Assembly: GCA_015233405.1 (NCBI GenBank)
Contig: JADFXT010000008.1
Coordinates: forward strand, 75,250-114,756
Source of the DNA: Candidatus Omnitrophota bacterium
GTDB lineage: Bacteria > Omnitrophota > Gorgyraeia > Zapsychrales > Zapsychraceae
DNA: 39,507 nt
Direction: 5' to 3'
In this document: positions 39,201 through 39,507 of the stretch, piece by piece
Layout: the number at the start of each line of letters is the position of its first letter
How positions within the stretch are numbered: the stretch's first letter is position 1
The notes under the pieces: generated by a model
The model's database searches: none
What the model saw: the letters and a program-made list of their open reading frames with translations, nothing else
What the model was told of the DNA's origin: nothing
Made by a program: the position numbers and the translations under genes

Positions 39201-39507
39201 AATTTTTTGCATTAATAACAGCTATTTGGGCTGTTTTCTGGCTTACATTCATCGTTCTCGGCTTAACAGACGCTAATTGTTTGCCTTTATCAGAGGAAAT
39301 ACCGCGAATCTGGCTTAAGCTAAATTTCTTATTTTTATTTGACGCAATATTTAAAATTTTTCCTTCTAAATTAACAGTAATATTTAACCCTGATTTCTCA
39401 TTAACATATGTTCTTGTTCCATTCTTCTTATCAGTCTTGATTGTGGCATGAGATAATACTTTTGTTAAAACACGGTAAACATCTTCTACCGTGGCTTGAT
39501 TTCGATC
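1..39507 (-). CDS. Interior of a giant multi-domain envelope-associated protein (at least 13,169 residues; both ends outside the window)
   Basis: One minus-strand frame (codons at plus-strand n = 1 modulo 3) is open across the whole window. The window is exactly 3 x 13,169 bases. Translated piece by piece, the frame gives coherent protein nearly throughout: ATPase, protease, glycosidase, transglycosylase, membrane and phosphoesterase-like motifs all fall in this same frame. The other frames give only short products. No initiator or stop is visible, so true length is unknown; the visible part alone would be about 1.4 MDa. There are at least four hydrophobic regions (31.9-31.4, 29.7-27.8, about 15.3 and 13.5-12.9 with 10.5-9.5 kb), so the product should cross the inner membrane repeatedly. 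Pro/Thr-rich linkers separate modules. Giant ORFs of this kind are known from Omnitrophota. Alternatives, such as cleavage into pieces or internal starts, cannot be excluded. I am sure of the open frame and less sure of the individual domain names below. Confidence 0.95.
200..590 (-). other. Helical connector (unassigned)
   Basis: Charged helices (EEEKAIEASIIEHKKQKKEA) are followed by Asp/Asn/Trp-rich helices (FAIWTDLQNGFMNNPK, ALWNTLAMARPHF). It leads into the GGKG-containing segment and may be the start of the same domain. Confidence 0.35.
590..980 (-). other. Nudix-like domain, copy 2 (degenerate Nudix box)
   Basis: SLQIMVLDSNKNRVLLQKR is followed by YTVSANAKPKDGEDLSDAV and LKAVQNEVGI. 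The pattern matches a Nudix fold close to isopentenyl-diphosphate-isomerase-like members. In the box the initial Gly is Ala, Arg is Lys, the next Glu is Ala and one Glu of EE is Asn; the first Glu, last Glu and Gly are kept. It looks catalytically compromised. It lies just upstream of the PPDK-like segment. Confidence 0.5.
980..1380 (-). other. Connector between the two Nudix-like domains
   Basis: About 130 residues containing strands (KPIRIVEVPFSSDLLAP), helices and one hydrophobic helix (HFGIPIGSMPLFLFYFVKIL, near 1.04 kb). The hydrophobic stretch might be a membrane or amphipathic helix, but is short and flanked by lysines. No motif is seen. Confidence 0.35.
1380..1810 (-). other. Nudix-like domain, copy 1 (degenerate Nudix box)
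   Basis: NVFIITPDGKVLLKRR, then SIAGGHVKSGMTYREMMM... EILQEEL has the strand-box-helix layout of Nudix hydrolases. Against the consensus Gx5Ex7REUxEExGU, the first Glu is Met, the Arg is Asn and the first Glu of EE is Gln, while REU's Glu and the second Glu remain. Metal binding is therefore likely weak. Nudix enzymes hydrolyse nucleoside diphosphates linked to other groups; this copy may be a binding module. A second Nudix-like domain follows. Confidence 0.55.
1810..2880 (-). other. Helical and linker region with IHEIGA helix (unassigned)
   Basis: The segment begins with helices rich in aromatic residues (LHLLYLISGYADAAGL). A Ser/Gln/Thr-rich linker follows (2.53-2.42 kb), then alpha/beta sequence (VKIGPIGGVLATVYND) and AASLIHEIGATCQF (2.10-2.04 kb) with His-Glu at 2080-2085. 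The helix looks like a zincin helix lacking the second His. The rest is a charged coiled coil. Function unknown. Confidence 0.35.
2880..3465 (-). other. DUF218/YdcF-like domain, copy 2 (diverged)
   Basis: AAIICGNDDT corresponds to the GSGD loop, ALQWLLEGKVKKIIPSGGQG to the helix and SGG strand, and NIILEKRSSNTIENFKF to the ExxSxNTxEN motif. VVFIQKPHQQLRA matches the strand after it. The first loop is altered (GND instead of GSGD) and an insert of about 40 residues separates the halves, so this copy is more diverged than the upstream one. A tandem duplication followed by divergence is the simplest explanation. Confidence 0.65.
3560..4090 (-). other. DUF218/YdcF-like domain, copy 1
   Basis: ADLLMVLGSGDKR (GSGD at 4042-4053) is followed by YKKGGISRIIVSGGIGT, then AEVYKRILMENGVPENVIIVEPNSTNTNEN and, later, VILMHSPLLQKRA. 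These are the DUF218 landmarks in order: a GSG-type loop, a strand ending in SGG, the GVPxxxIxxE segment and the S-x-NTxEN motif. The family includes YdcF, SanA and ElyC, which act in cell-envelope homeostasis. Their chemistry is poorly defined. All conserved positions seem present. The next copy follows after about 30 residues. Confidence 0.78.
4100..4600 (-). other. Linker region between the HD and DUF218 domains
   Basis: About 165 residues. A helical part (FKKLSDILKGRLTEAFQKN, FGLFHNMMN) is followed by a mixed part (GKTLYITAEVEAATVKKALIDF). No catalytic motif is seen. The helical half could be the end of the HD domain, which is all-helical. Confidence 0.4.
4600..5170 (-). other. HD-domain phosphohydrolase-like domain
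   Basis: AVIFHDIGAL carries the HD pair (4888-4893). Further expected ligands are His in KIHNQTGA (4852-4854), His in VGNHGFAG (4756-4758) and a late Asp in MAACDLSG (4648-4650). The order HD, H, H, D matches HD superfamily metal-dependent phosphohydrolases, which act on nucleotides, cyclic dinucleotides or (p)ppGpp. Metal-ligand residues appear intact. The exact substrate cannot be inferred. It follows the barrel-like segment and precedes two YdcF-like domains, so this part of the chain resembles a string of phosphate-handling enzymes. Confidence 0.75.
5190..5920 (-). other. TIM-barrel-like, phosphate-binding-type segment
   Basis: Alternating strands and helices include IGFFVKDYNSARKAAQNGAS, ILIGPVMSQYEV, VKILAEINAKG, DAVSAGVNGVVLKTY, LIIWVAGGI and KIVAAAGFAAKN. 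The last two resemble the GG and AG loops that bind phosphate in (beta/alpha)8 barrels such as thiamine-phosphate synthase or KDPG-type aldolases. Which enzyme it derives from is not clear and no catalytic Lys or Asp can be assigned with confidence. It sits between the 2H and HD domains. Confidence 0.4.
5990..6540 (-). other. 2H phosphoesterase-like (2'-5' RNA ligase / cyclic phosphodiesterase) domain
   Basis: Residues about 10990-11173. SFHMTICDVD (HMT at 6415-6423) and TGHISLAYF (HIS at 6136-6144) are two HxT/HxS motifs about 93 residues apart, each in a beta strand. This is the defining arrangement of the 2H phosphoesterase superfamily, whose two His act on 2',3'-cyclic or 2'-5' phosphodiesters. 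The stretch between has a helix (RKAQVKAALEEIG) and a strand as expected. The catalytic residues are present. It opens the series of soluble phosphate-related domains at this end of the visible chain and presumably works in the cytoplasm. Confidence 0.7.
6560..7600 (-). other. Unassigned segment with HEAVEAEA helix
   Basis: After the last WGW unit come charged helices. A beta-rich patch (PYETGRVKVLNWINNKKVYLIEQ) and FVHEAVEAEAQTR (near 6.83 kb) follow. The latter begins like a zincin helix but the second His of HExxH is Glu, so metal binding is doubtful. A run of helices with His (LHLAAVKAHEQF) follows. It directly precedes the 2H-type domain. Function unknown. Confidence 0.35.
7600..9430 (-). 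repeat. Coiled coils with six [IV]WGW-type repeats
   Basis: Long Lys/Glu/Ala coiled coils alternate with a compact motif: (I/V)WGW(I/V), then about six residues, GLQ-(D/E)-(A/V)-F or similar, then (Y/F)G-x-(E/K)-A-K. WGW lies at 9172-9180, 8740-8748, 8509-8517, 8266-8274 and 7690-7698. A diverged copy (IWALIEKD...FYGDEAK) starts at 7921. Spacings vary from about 77 to 144 codons. The two most upstream coiled coils (ESIMADEAKK... and ESIMADEAKR...) are near-duplicates with a 420-base offset (CATCAGCCAT at 9381 and 8961). I do not recognise the family. The motif may be a small helical domain used for self-association. Confidence 0.8.
9530..10440 (-). other. C-terminal membrane cluster after the GT48-like domain
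   Basis: Hydrophobic segments include APFAALLLVLLPSL, PVMFFIAISVILMEA, LWELVMAFGYYVTMIP, GSVGALLTIVGIF, GWGVSLFFTSWIGPLVTLPYL, VFISSLLLLIASRL and ALTFVNWALFITMV. There are about eight helices with short charged loops. The arrangement of a cytosolic catalytic part followed by several helices mirrors glucan synthases, whose helices form the channel for the nascent chain. The following region is soluble and charged, so the chain returns to the cytoplasm. Confidence 0.75.
10440..12780 (-). other. Large domain with blocks resembling GT48 1,3-beta-glucan synthase
   Basis: Residues about 8910-9689, between two membrane clusters, as in FKS1/callose synthase. Several blocks match in order. NLRAWLSKKYNEY recalls LRLWASxRxQT. 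LADYGYVMMAFRREN with DLKVVIEY recalls KFxxVVSxQxY and PxLxxAYxDE. NKNGGIAIN with YDAHVRAYRG recalls NQNHAIIF and NYLEEALKMR. IVNPSFMIWG and SQETFTQDVQR (10771-10803) recall GxREHIFTG and QETSFVTxxQR. WGRPN (10594-10608) with NEDVGYD (10480-10500) recalls YGHPD and SEDIFAGF. No single block is decisive; the order and spacing are the evidence. GT48 makes beta-1,3-glucan from UDP-glucose and has been considered mainly eukaryotic. A diverged, possibly inactive relative is likely, and convergence is possible. Confidence 0.5.
12850..13570 (-). other. Multi-pass membrane region with a tandemly duplicated 68-69 codon module
   Basis: Hydrophobic helices run through WLHMFLMRILGPVFALSIV, then two related modules: ILVRCISGLGAVIGIIL... 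SYLVPRLILG and ILVRFINGLGFFVGAIL... LYFLPRLIFG. In the DNA, ACCAGG is shared at 13415 and 13211, and AAAGAATTCGTGA at 13355 and 13148, offsets of 204 and 207 bases. Further helices follow, ending in SGFWITVGILFLLPTVTAS. This cluster comes just before the large GT48-like soluble domain, as in glucan synthases where membrane helices flank the catalytic part. Confidence 0.75.
13570..15240 (-). other. Cytosolic-type helical region (unassigned)
   Basis: About 560 residues of charged helices lie between the single membrane anchor and the membrane cluster. Phrases such as ELKKALLEKTDSDNAERIA and LRALRYFLGMPTHQ suggest a helical solenoid. In eukaryotic 1,3-beta-glucan synthases a large cytosolic region also precedes membrane helices, but I cannot align this part. 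No catalytic motif is seen. Confidence 0.4.
15240..15360 (-). other. Single transmembrane helix
   Basis: WHFGVVVAVGLAVIFFIALF followed by positively charged residues (KGLRKKLNRN) is a good membrane anchor with a cytoplasmic C-terminal side by the positive-inside rule. It separates the beta-rich outer part from a charged helical region. Confidence 0.8.
15420..17640 (-). other. Mixed beta-rich region, probably extracytoplasmic (unassigned)
   Basis: A short coiled coil (RSELQRLRALKAQLQ) is followed by about 700 residues of strands rich in Tyr, Asp and Asn, e.g. GEVNEYYIDQQY and EYFYSNFNVTIYPY. It ends just before a single hydrophobic helix, so it is likely on the outer face of the membrane. I recognise no catalytic motif. 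Given the neighbours on both sides it may bind or sense polysaccharide. Confidence 0.35.
17640..17865 (-). other. Pro/Thr/Ala/Glu-rich linker
   Basis: About 70 residues consist chiefly of Ala, Pro, Thr, Val, Gln and Glu (EEPREEAPATRTTPAQ). The linker joins the glycosidase to the next region. It is disordered-looking and has no motif. Confidence 0.65.
17860..18720 (-). other. Clan GH-A glycosidase/transglycosidase domain, GH72-like
   Basis: Residues about 6930-7215. The start, IRGFTYSP, then DIRLLREMGVTVIRTYY and LDALSANGIKVIINF, follows the beta1-beta3 pattern of GH72 beta-1,3-glucanosyltransferases (RGVDYQP... LLKELGINTIRVY... DAGIYVILD). WEFGNEYNYH carries the Asn-Glu acid/base pair (Glu at 18394-18396, residue 7038). 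YFSETSA carries the second Glu, the expected nucleophile (18118-18120, residue 7130). GATFMTFSDEWWK completes the barrel. Both catalytic Glu are present. GH72 enzymes cut and rejoin beta-1,3-glucan; bacterial relatives in GH2, GH5 or GH17 are alternatives. It lies upstream of the possible glucan synthase in the same chain. Confidence 0.75.
18720..20430 (-). other. Beta-rich region before the glycosidase domain (unassigned)
   Basis: About 570 residues. Clear strands (GTGDLIIYNPEFAL, YVWRGWYEGGWVSLLL) alternate with short helices. A second part (YGVQLVRKLGTTWLAPKVFAVLSFEG, near 19.6 kb) is repeated-looking in style. Close to the end the chain reads ALVHEANGGAHQ (near 18.8 kb), a His-rich motif of unknown role. 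Carbohydrate-binding function is plausible given the adjacent glycosidase, but not shown by any motif. Confidence 0.35.
20430..21450 (-). other. Beta-strand-rich segment, possible beta-barrel or sandwich
   Basis: Alternating polar/hydrophobic strands with Gly, Asn and Ser turns run through the segment, for example SVKAEVGTADRRVGLNATRG and GNWTFGISETF. Strands of nine to eleven residues, many ending in aromatic residues, are typical of outer-membrane barrels. An outer-membrane location is uncertain, because this would be the middle of a chain with further inner-membrane helices downstream. Confidence 0.35.
21620..23420 (-). other. Long alpha-helical/coiled-coil region (TolC-like appearance)
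   Basis: About 600 residues of long helices. They include LALRQLALAEDQ... RDQLFFYASLQQYG near 22.6-22.5 kb, and a strong Ala/Lys/Glu coiled coil (KAQKEAKKASDEAKKQYQA, near 21.75 kb). Long paired helices with Ala-rich seams and an aromatic Gln segment resemble outer-membrane efflux proteins (OEP/TolC), but no clear TolC signature is seen. It follows the adaptor-like segment, which would fit a channel component. A plain structural coiled coil is an equally good reading. Confidence 0.4.
23420..25590 (-). other. Beta-rich extracytoplasmic-type region (unassigned)
   Basis: About 720 residues consist largely of short strands with frequent Asn, Asp, Gly and Tyr turns. Recurrent phrases include GRYEGAWATMRLTEG, VKTDNSGRM-type turns and YYSDDLLPP. 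The pattern recalls beta-propeller or beta-sandwich repeats of secreted proteins. I see no catalytic motif. It sits between the adaptor-like segment and the long helical region. Confidence 0.4.
25590..26010 (-). other. Barrel-sandwich-hybrid-like segment plus coiled coil
   Basis: RSPVAGKIKSIVEGDNG, then short beta strands with Gly turns, and LTAGNAVSANQVIGV follow the pattern of a lipoyl/HlyD-type barrel-sandwich hybrid (PxxGxV... GxxVxxGQxIG). Immediately downstream, a heptad-rich helix (ESNLEKKQKELEKKKREA, 25.80-25.74 kb) runs into more helical sequence. Barrel-sandwich domains next to helical hairpins are characteristic of membrane-fusion/adaptor proteins of tripartite exporters and of some M23-type wall proteins. 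Here no M23 motif is visible. A role as an adaptor in the periplasm is an inference. Confidence 0.45.
26010..26760 (-). other. Unassigned region after the transglycosylase
   Basis: Residues about 4250-4500 begin with helices (YTSNRMKFIAQQVAKEQ) that may be the end of the SLT domain. They pass into a mixed alpha/beta part with strands such as IPIVYIMITKYRE and a loop with GLPTDGVVLMLSQDD. I do not recognise a family. It leads into the barrel-sandwich-like segment. Confidence 0.35.
26760..27125 (-). other. Lytic transglycosylase domain (SLT, GH23-like)
   Basis: Residues about 4128-4249. LALIYHESGFDP contains the catalytic Glu of the ES motif (27067-27069, residue 4147). GLGQVIPST follows, corresponding to the GLMQxxPxT motif; then DPYTNVLVSAYYLA matches the conserved NxxxGxxYL block and LALAAYNQGT matches the AYNxG block. 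All four landmarks occur in order with normal spacing, so the fold and active site look intact. Such enzymes cleave peptidoglycan between MurNAc and GlcNAc with formation of 1,6-anhydroMurNAc. It lies downstream of a multi-pass region, which suggests periplasmic exposure. In this chain it could open the cell wall for the rest of the machine or attack the wall of another cell. Confidence 0.88.
27225..27840 (-). other. Periplasmic entry segment with Thr/Pro/Glu-rich linker
   Basis: After the last hydrophobic helix the chain has aromatic and His-rich helices (27.8-27.45 kb), then ALSLSSIVNFLTAPASAETP, which has a signal-like Ala-x-Ala. A linker of Thr, Glu, Ala and Pro follows (27.40-27.23 kb). 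This leads directly into the lytic transglycosylase domain. No catalytic motif is visible. Confidence 0.45.
27840..29260 (-). other. Multi-pass hydrophobic (membrane) region
   Basis: Residues about 3416-3890. Successive hydrophobic stretches lie near 29.15-29.09, 29.05-28.98, 28.91-28.79, 28.61-28.49, 28.32-28.24, 28.11-28.04 and 27.98-27.86 kb, separated by charged loops. The first (KKIALALGFVMALP...VVNAATN, 29086-29151) has the n-, h- and c-regions and AxA-type site of a signal peptide, although it is internal. A large charged loop (28.78-28.62 kb) is helical. The region follows the M50-like and low-complexity parts and precedes the transglycosylase, so it plausibly delivers the following segments to the periplasm. 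Signal-like plus hydrophobic small-residue helices recall type IV pilin (VirB2) layouts, but the resemblance is weak. Confidence 0.7.
29267..29572 (-). CDS. Candidate nested ORF, 101 codons, in a different frame inside the giant gene
   Basis: ATG at 29570-29572 opens a frame shifted relative to the giant ORF and ends with TAA at 29267-29269. It has an almost ideal ribosome binding site (AAGGAGG, six bases before the ATG). The product reads like an ordinary soluble protein: a short basic start, a strand-rich part (KYFIATARN, RIKVYLVSHDD), then an amphipathic helix (GVWQELESDAH). Its codons are conventional (GAC, GAG, CGT, ATC), while the giant frame over the same bases reads as a Ser/Leu/Thr-rich string with CTA, ATA and GTA codons. 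It may be a genuine overlapping gene, or a relic of an older reading frame. I do not recognise its family. The giant frame is also open here, so both could be translated. Confidence 0.4.
   Translation of the reverse strand: MVCINTNPRSLKKTTPQFEIKHFVEISDNKYFIATARNLDTNRIKVYLVSHDDRIYERQGIKGVWQELESDAHQFIVRVIKEARNNKTVPCYSTNTTVRLN
29577..29585 (-). promoter_or_regulatory. Perfect Shine-Dalgarno sequence before the nested ORF
   Basis: The minus strand reads AAGGAGGTG followed by CTTT and then ATG. The core AAGGAGG is complementary to the 16S rRNA 3' end and sits six bases from the start codon. In the giant frame the same bases encode Gln-Gly-Gly-Ala. I noticed no other start with a core this complete and this well spaced in the window. 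Confidence 0.55.
29815..29990 (-). repeat. Two degenerate in-frame repeats of 39 codons
   Basis: TSSSVSLEVRANNKNK and TSSSLSLGLRENNKNG are adjacent copies. At the DNA level, a block beginning CGCGGA at 29823 recurs at 29940, an offset of 117 bases, with about one change in six. The unit encodes a Ser-rich start and a basic helix ending in RILRN or NLIRN. Confidence 0.7.
30250..30570 (-). repeat. Two degenerate in-frame repeats of about 56 codons
   Basis: NVVKSGYSW...SSKVLEVGARGVS and NVVKSVYRM...SGKVLGLGSVSVS are successive diverged copies. Their DNA equivalents start with GAACCTTAC at 30447 and at 30279 on the plus strand, an offset of 168 bases. The copies match over most of their length with scattered substitutions, so this is an old tandem duplication inside the low-complexity tract. 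Confidence 0.7.
31060..31440 (-). other. Proline-rich linker after the M50-like domain
   Basis: The chain runs from a basic stretch (residues after the protease) into a segment rich in Pro with Val, Leu and Asn, then a Gly-rich patch (GGFGGGN, near 31.11 kb). This is a probable extended linker leaving the membrane protease. No domain is recognised. Confidence 0.55.
31440..31895 (-). other. M50/site-2-protease-like intramembrane metalloprotease domain
   Basis: Residues about 2540-2689. A first hydrophobic helix (31.88-31.78 kb) leads into FTHELGHIIP, with HELGH at 31756-31770 (residues 2580-2584). A second hydrophobic stretch rich in Gly, Leu and Ile follows, then NLLPLPKTDG, with its Asp at 31468-31470. 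HExxH near a membrane helix plus a distal NxxPxPxxDG motif is the signature of M50 zinc proteases (RseP, SpoIVFB, S2P). The two His and the Asp bind zinc and the Glu is the general base, so all expected catalytic residues are present. The domain should sit in the inner membrane. It could process this giant chain or other membrane proteins. The domain is compact and lacks an obvious PDZ insert. Confidence 0.8.
31900..33215 (-). other. Long alpha-helical region preceding the membrane protease (unassigned)
   Basis: Residues about 2100-2535 are almost wholly helical, with recurring patterns such as ITESE, SETEFL and SKEEV at helix starts. They resemble a solenoid of degenerate helical repeats related to the three clear copies just upstream. 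No membrane segment or active-site motif is visible until the M50-like part. It may form a scaffold or substrate-binding arm for the protease domain. Confidence 0.4.
33215..33870 (-). repeat. Three in-frame repeats of about 73 codons (SKFTEAD...LTEDSxKENVYL)
   Basis: Three consecutive copies each contain KSKFTEAD, then ILNKLI, then LTEDS, KENVYL and finally KFKGIWD or a close variant. The matching DNA block starting AAATAAACATTTTCC on the plus strand lies at 33314, 33533 and 33752, so the period is 219 bases (73 codons). The copies differ by substitutions and one small in-frame indel. Each unit looks like a small helical domain with a winged, two-strand tip. The function is unknown. The near-identity at DNA level points to fairly recent tandem duplication. 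Confidence 0.85.
33870..34600 (-). other. Helical region after the SecA-like core (unassigned)
   Basis: The chain continues as long charged helices, roughly residues 1636-1880. In SecA the equivalent position holds the helical scaffold and wing, so this may be the remainder of that domain. The last part (about 34.0-33.87 kb) is less helical and leads into the threefold repeat. I see no catalytic motif. Confidence 0.4.
34600..36460 (-). other. SecA-like ATPase (preprotein-translocase motor-like) domain
   Basis: Residues about 1017-1636. APNAAGKT (36310-36333, residues 1059-1066) is a good Walker A in the position of SecA's TGEGKT. It is followed by a strand comparable to SecA's HVVTVNDYLA. 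VDEID (35821-35835) corresponds to the SecA DEVD Walker B. A central part with SRGGRIEQE and VSATKRGAEII resembles the SecA stretch leading to MTGTA. VIVVGAERW (near 34.79 kb) and NKGDVGR (near 34.73 kb) match SecA's VIGTERHES and RQGDPGS in order. The usual ATNMAGRGTD motif is replaced by a diverged SLPLTAKAWD, and the arginine-finger region is altered, so ATP turnover may be weak or absent. SecA drives proteins through SecYEG; here it would be tethered in cis to envelope domains. A generic SF2 helicase is the alternative. Confidence 0.65.
36540..36910 (-). repeat. Pro/Thr/Glu-rich linker with short RPET repeats
   Basis: The frame encodes three close copies of RPET followed by a diverged RPVEE (36.81-36.89 kb; NYRPET, AQRPET, DHRPET). 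About 90 residues follow, dominated by Pro, Thr, Val, Glu, Ala and Ser. In the DNA this shows as repeated TGGTCT-type units on the plus strand. Such sequence is typical of flexible, extended linkers between folded modules. It directly precedes the SecA-like ATPase. No function beyond spacing is proposed. Confidence 0.7.
36960..38200 (-). other. Unassigned alpha/beta region
   Basis: Residues of roughly 435-850. After a short basic linker (several Arg and Ser near 38.15 kb) the chain becomes a regular alternation of hydrophobic strands and amphipathic helices, for example VVVLAAEDAQ near 37.67 kb and IMVVSGPEDGAI near 37.22 kb. Hydrophobic beta strands followed by small-residue loops suggest a series of alpha/beta sub-domains, possibly repeated. 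I see no catalytic motif. It is followed by a low-complexity linker that separates it from the SecA-like ATPase. Confidence 0.35.
38470..38939 (-). other. Zincin-like (HExxH) putative metalloprotease segment
   Basis: The chain reads DIMHELKHGRYF, placing HELKH at 38716-38730 (residues 260-264). About fifty residues downstream comes ATEMDAF, whose Glu (38569-38571, residue 313) could be the third zinc ligand. HExxH followed by a more distal Glu near an Asp/Ala-containing helix is the layout of gluzincin-type metalloproteases. The segment between is helical and charged, which fits. There is no membrane segment next to it, so this is not an M50-type enzyme. A peptidase function is inferred from the motif only; the family is not identified. 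It lies just before an unassigned alpha/beta stretch and the SecA-like ATPase. Confidence 0.5.
38940..39507 (-). other. Helical leader segment of the giant protein (unassigned)
   Basis: Residues 1 to about 189 of the visible chain. The first part alternates charged and polar residues with a few short strands. The rest is helical and rich in Lys, Glu and Asn. I do not recognise a family. It precedes the zincin-like segment and may be a structural part of that domain. No signal peptide or membrane segment is visible here, and the real N-terminus lies beyond base 39507. Confidence 0.4.

Overview
The window reads as the interior of one enormous protein-coding gene on the minus strand. The frame whose codons occupy plus-strand positions n, n+1, n+2 with n = 1 modulo 3 is open from base 39507 to base 1. 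That is 13,169 codons with no stop, and neither the start nor the stop of the gene lies in the window. In this entry, 'residue k' counts codons from base 39507. I see no intergenic DNA, tRNA, rRNA, CRISPR array, insertion sequence or terminator. Extremely long multi-domain ORFs with moderate-to-low GC are a known trait of Candidatus Omnitrophota (former OP3). The mixture of cell-envelope, secretion and nucleotide-type domains fits that phylum, but the taxonomic assignment is an inference.

Layout from N- to C-terminus, i.e. from high to low coordinates. (1) 39.5-36.5 kb: helical leader, a zincin-like HELKH segment, an unassigned alpha/beta stretch and a Pro/Thr/Glu-rich linker. (2) 36.5-34.6 kb: a SecA-like ATPase with a recognisable Walker A, a DEID Walker B and a SecA-like C-terminal helicase block. 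(3) 34.6-31.4 kb: helical region with three 73-codon repeats, then an M50/site-2-protease-like membrane domain (HELGH plus NLLPLPxxDG). (4) 31.4-29.3 kb: a Ser/Arg/Val/Asn-rich low-complexity tract with internal repeats and, in another frame, a nested 101-codon ORF behind a perfect Shine-Dalgarno sequence. (5) 29.3-27.8 kb: a hydrophobic multi-pass region. (6) 27.4-17.6 kb: probably extracytoplasmic, with a lytic transglycosylase (SLT/GH23) domain, a barrel-sandwich-like fold with coiled coil, long helical (TolC-like) and beta-rich stretches, and a clan GH-A glycosidase/transglycosidase domain resembling GH72. (7) 17.6-9.5 kb: a beta-rich region, one membrane anchor, helical region, duplicated membrane modules, a large domain with blocks reminiscent of GT48 1,3-beta-glucan synthase, and a second membrane cluster. 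(8) 9.4-7.6 kb: coiled coils and six WGW-type repeats. (9) 6.6-0 kb: a chain of soluble enzyme-like domains: 2H phosphoesterase, a TIM-barrel-like segment, HD phosphohydrolase, two DUF218/YdcF-like domains, two degenerate Nudix domains and the beginning of a pyruvate-phosphate-dikinase N-terminal-like domain that leaves the window.

Taken together, the chain looks like a membrane-spanning envelope machine. It joins a SecA-like motor, an intramembrane protease, a peptidoglycan lyase, a possible glucan synthase and a glucan-remodelling glycosidase, followed by a cytosolic-type enzyme string. Several in-frame tandem duplications suggest how the gene grew. Domain calls rest on motif reading by eye, not on profile searches. 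Many stretches are labelled as unassigned.
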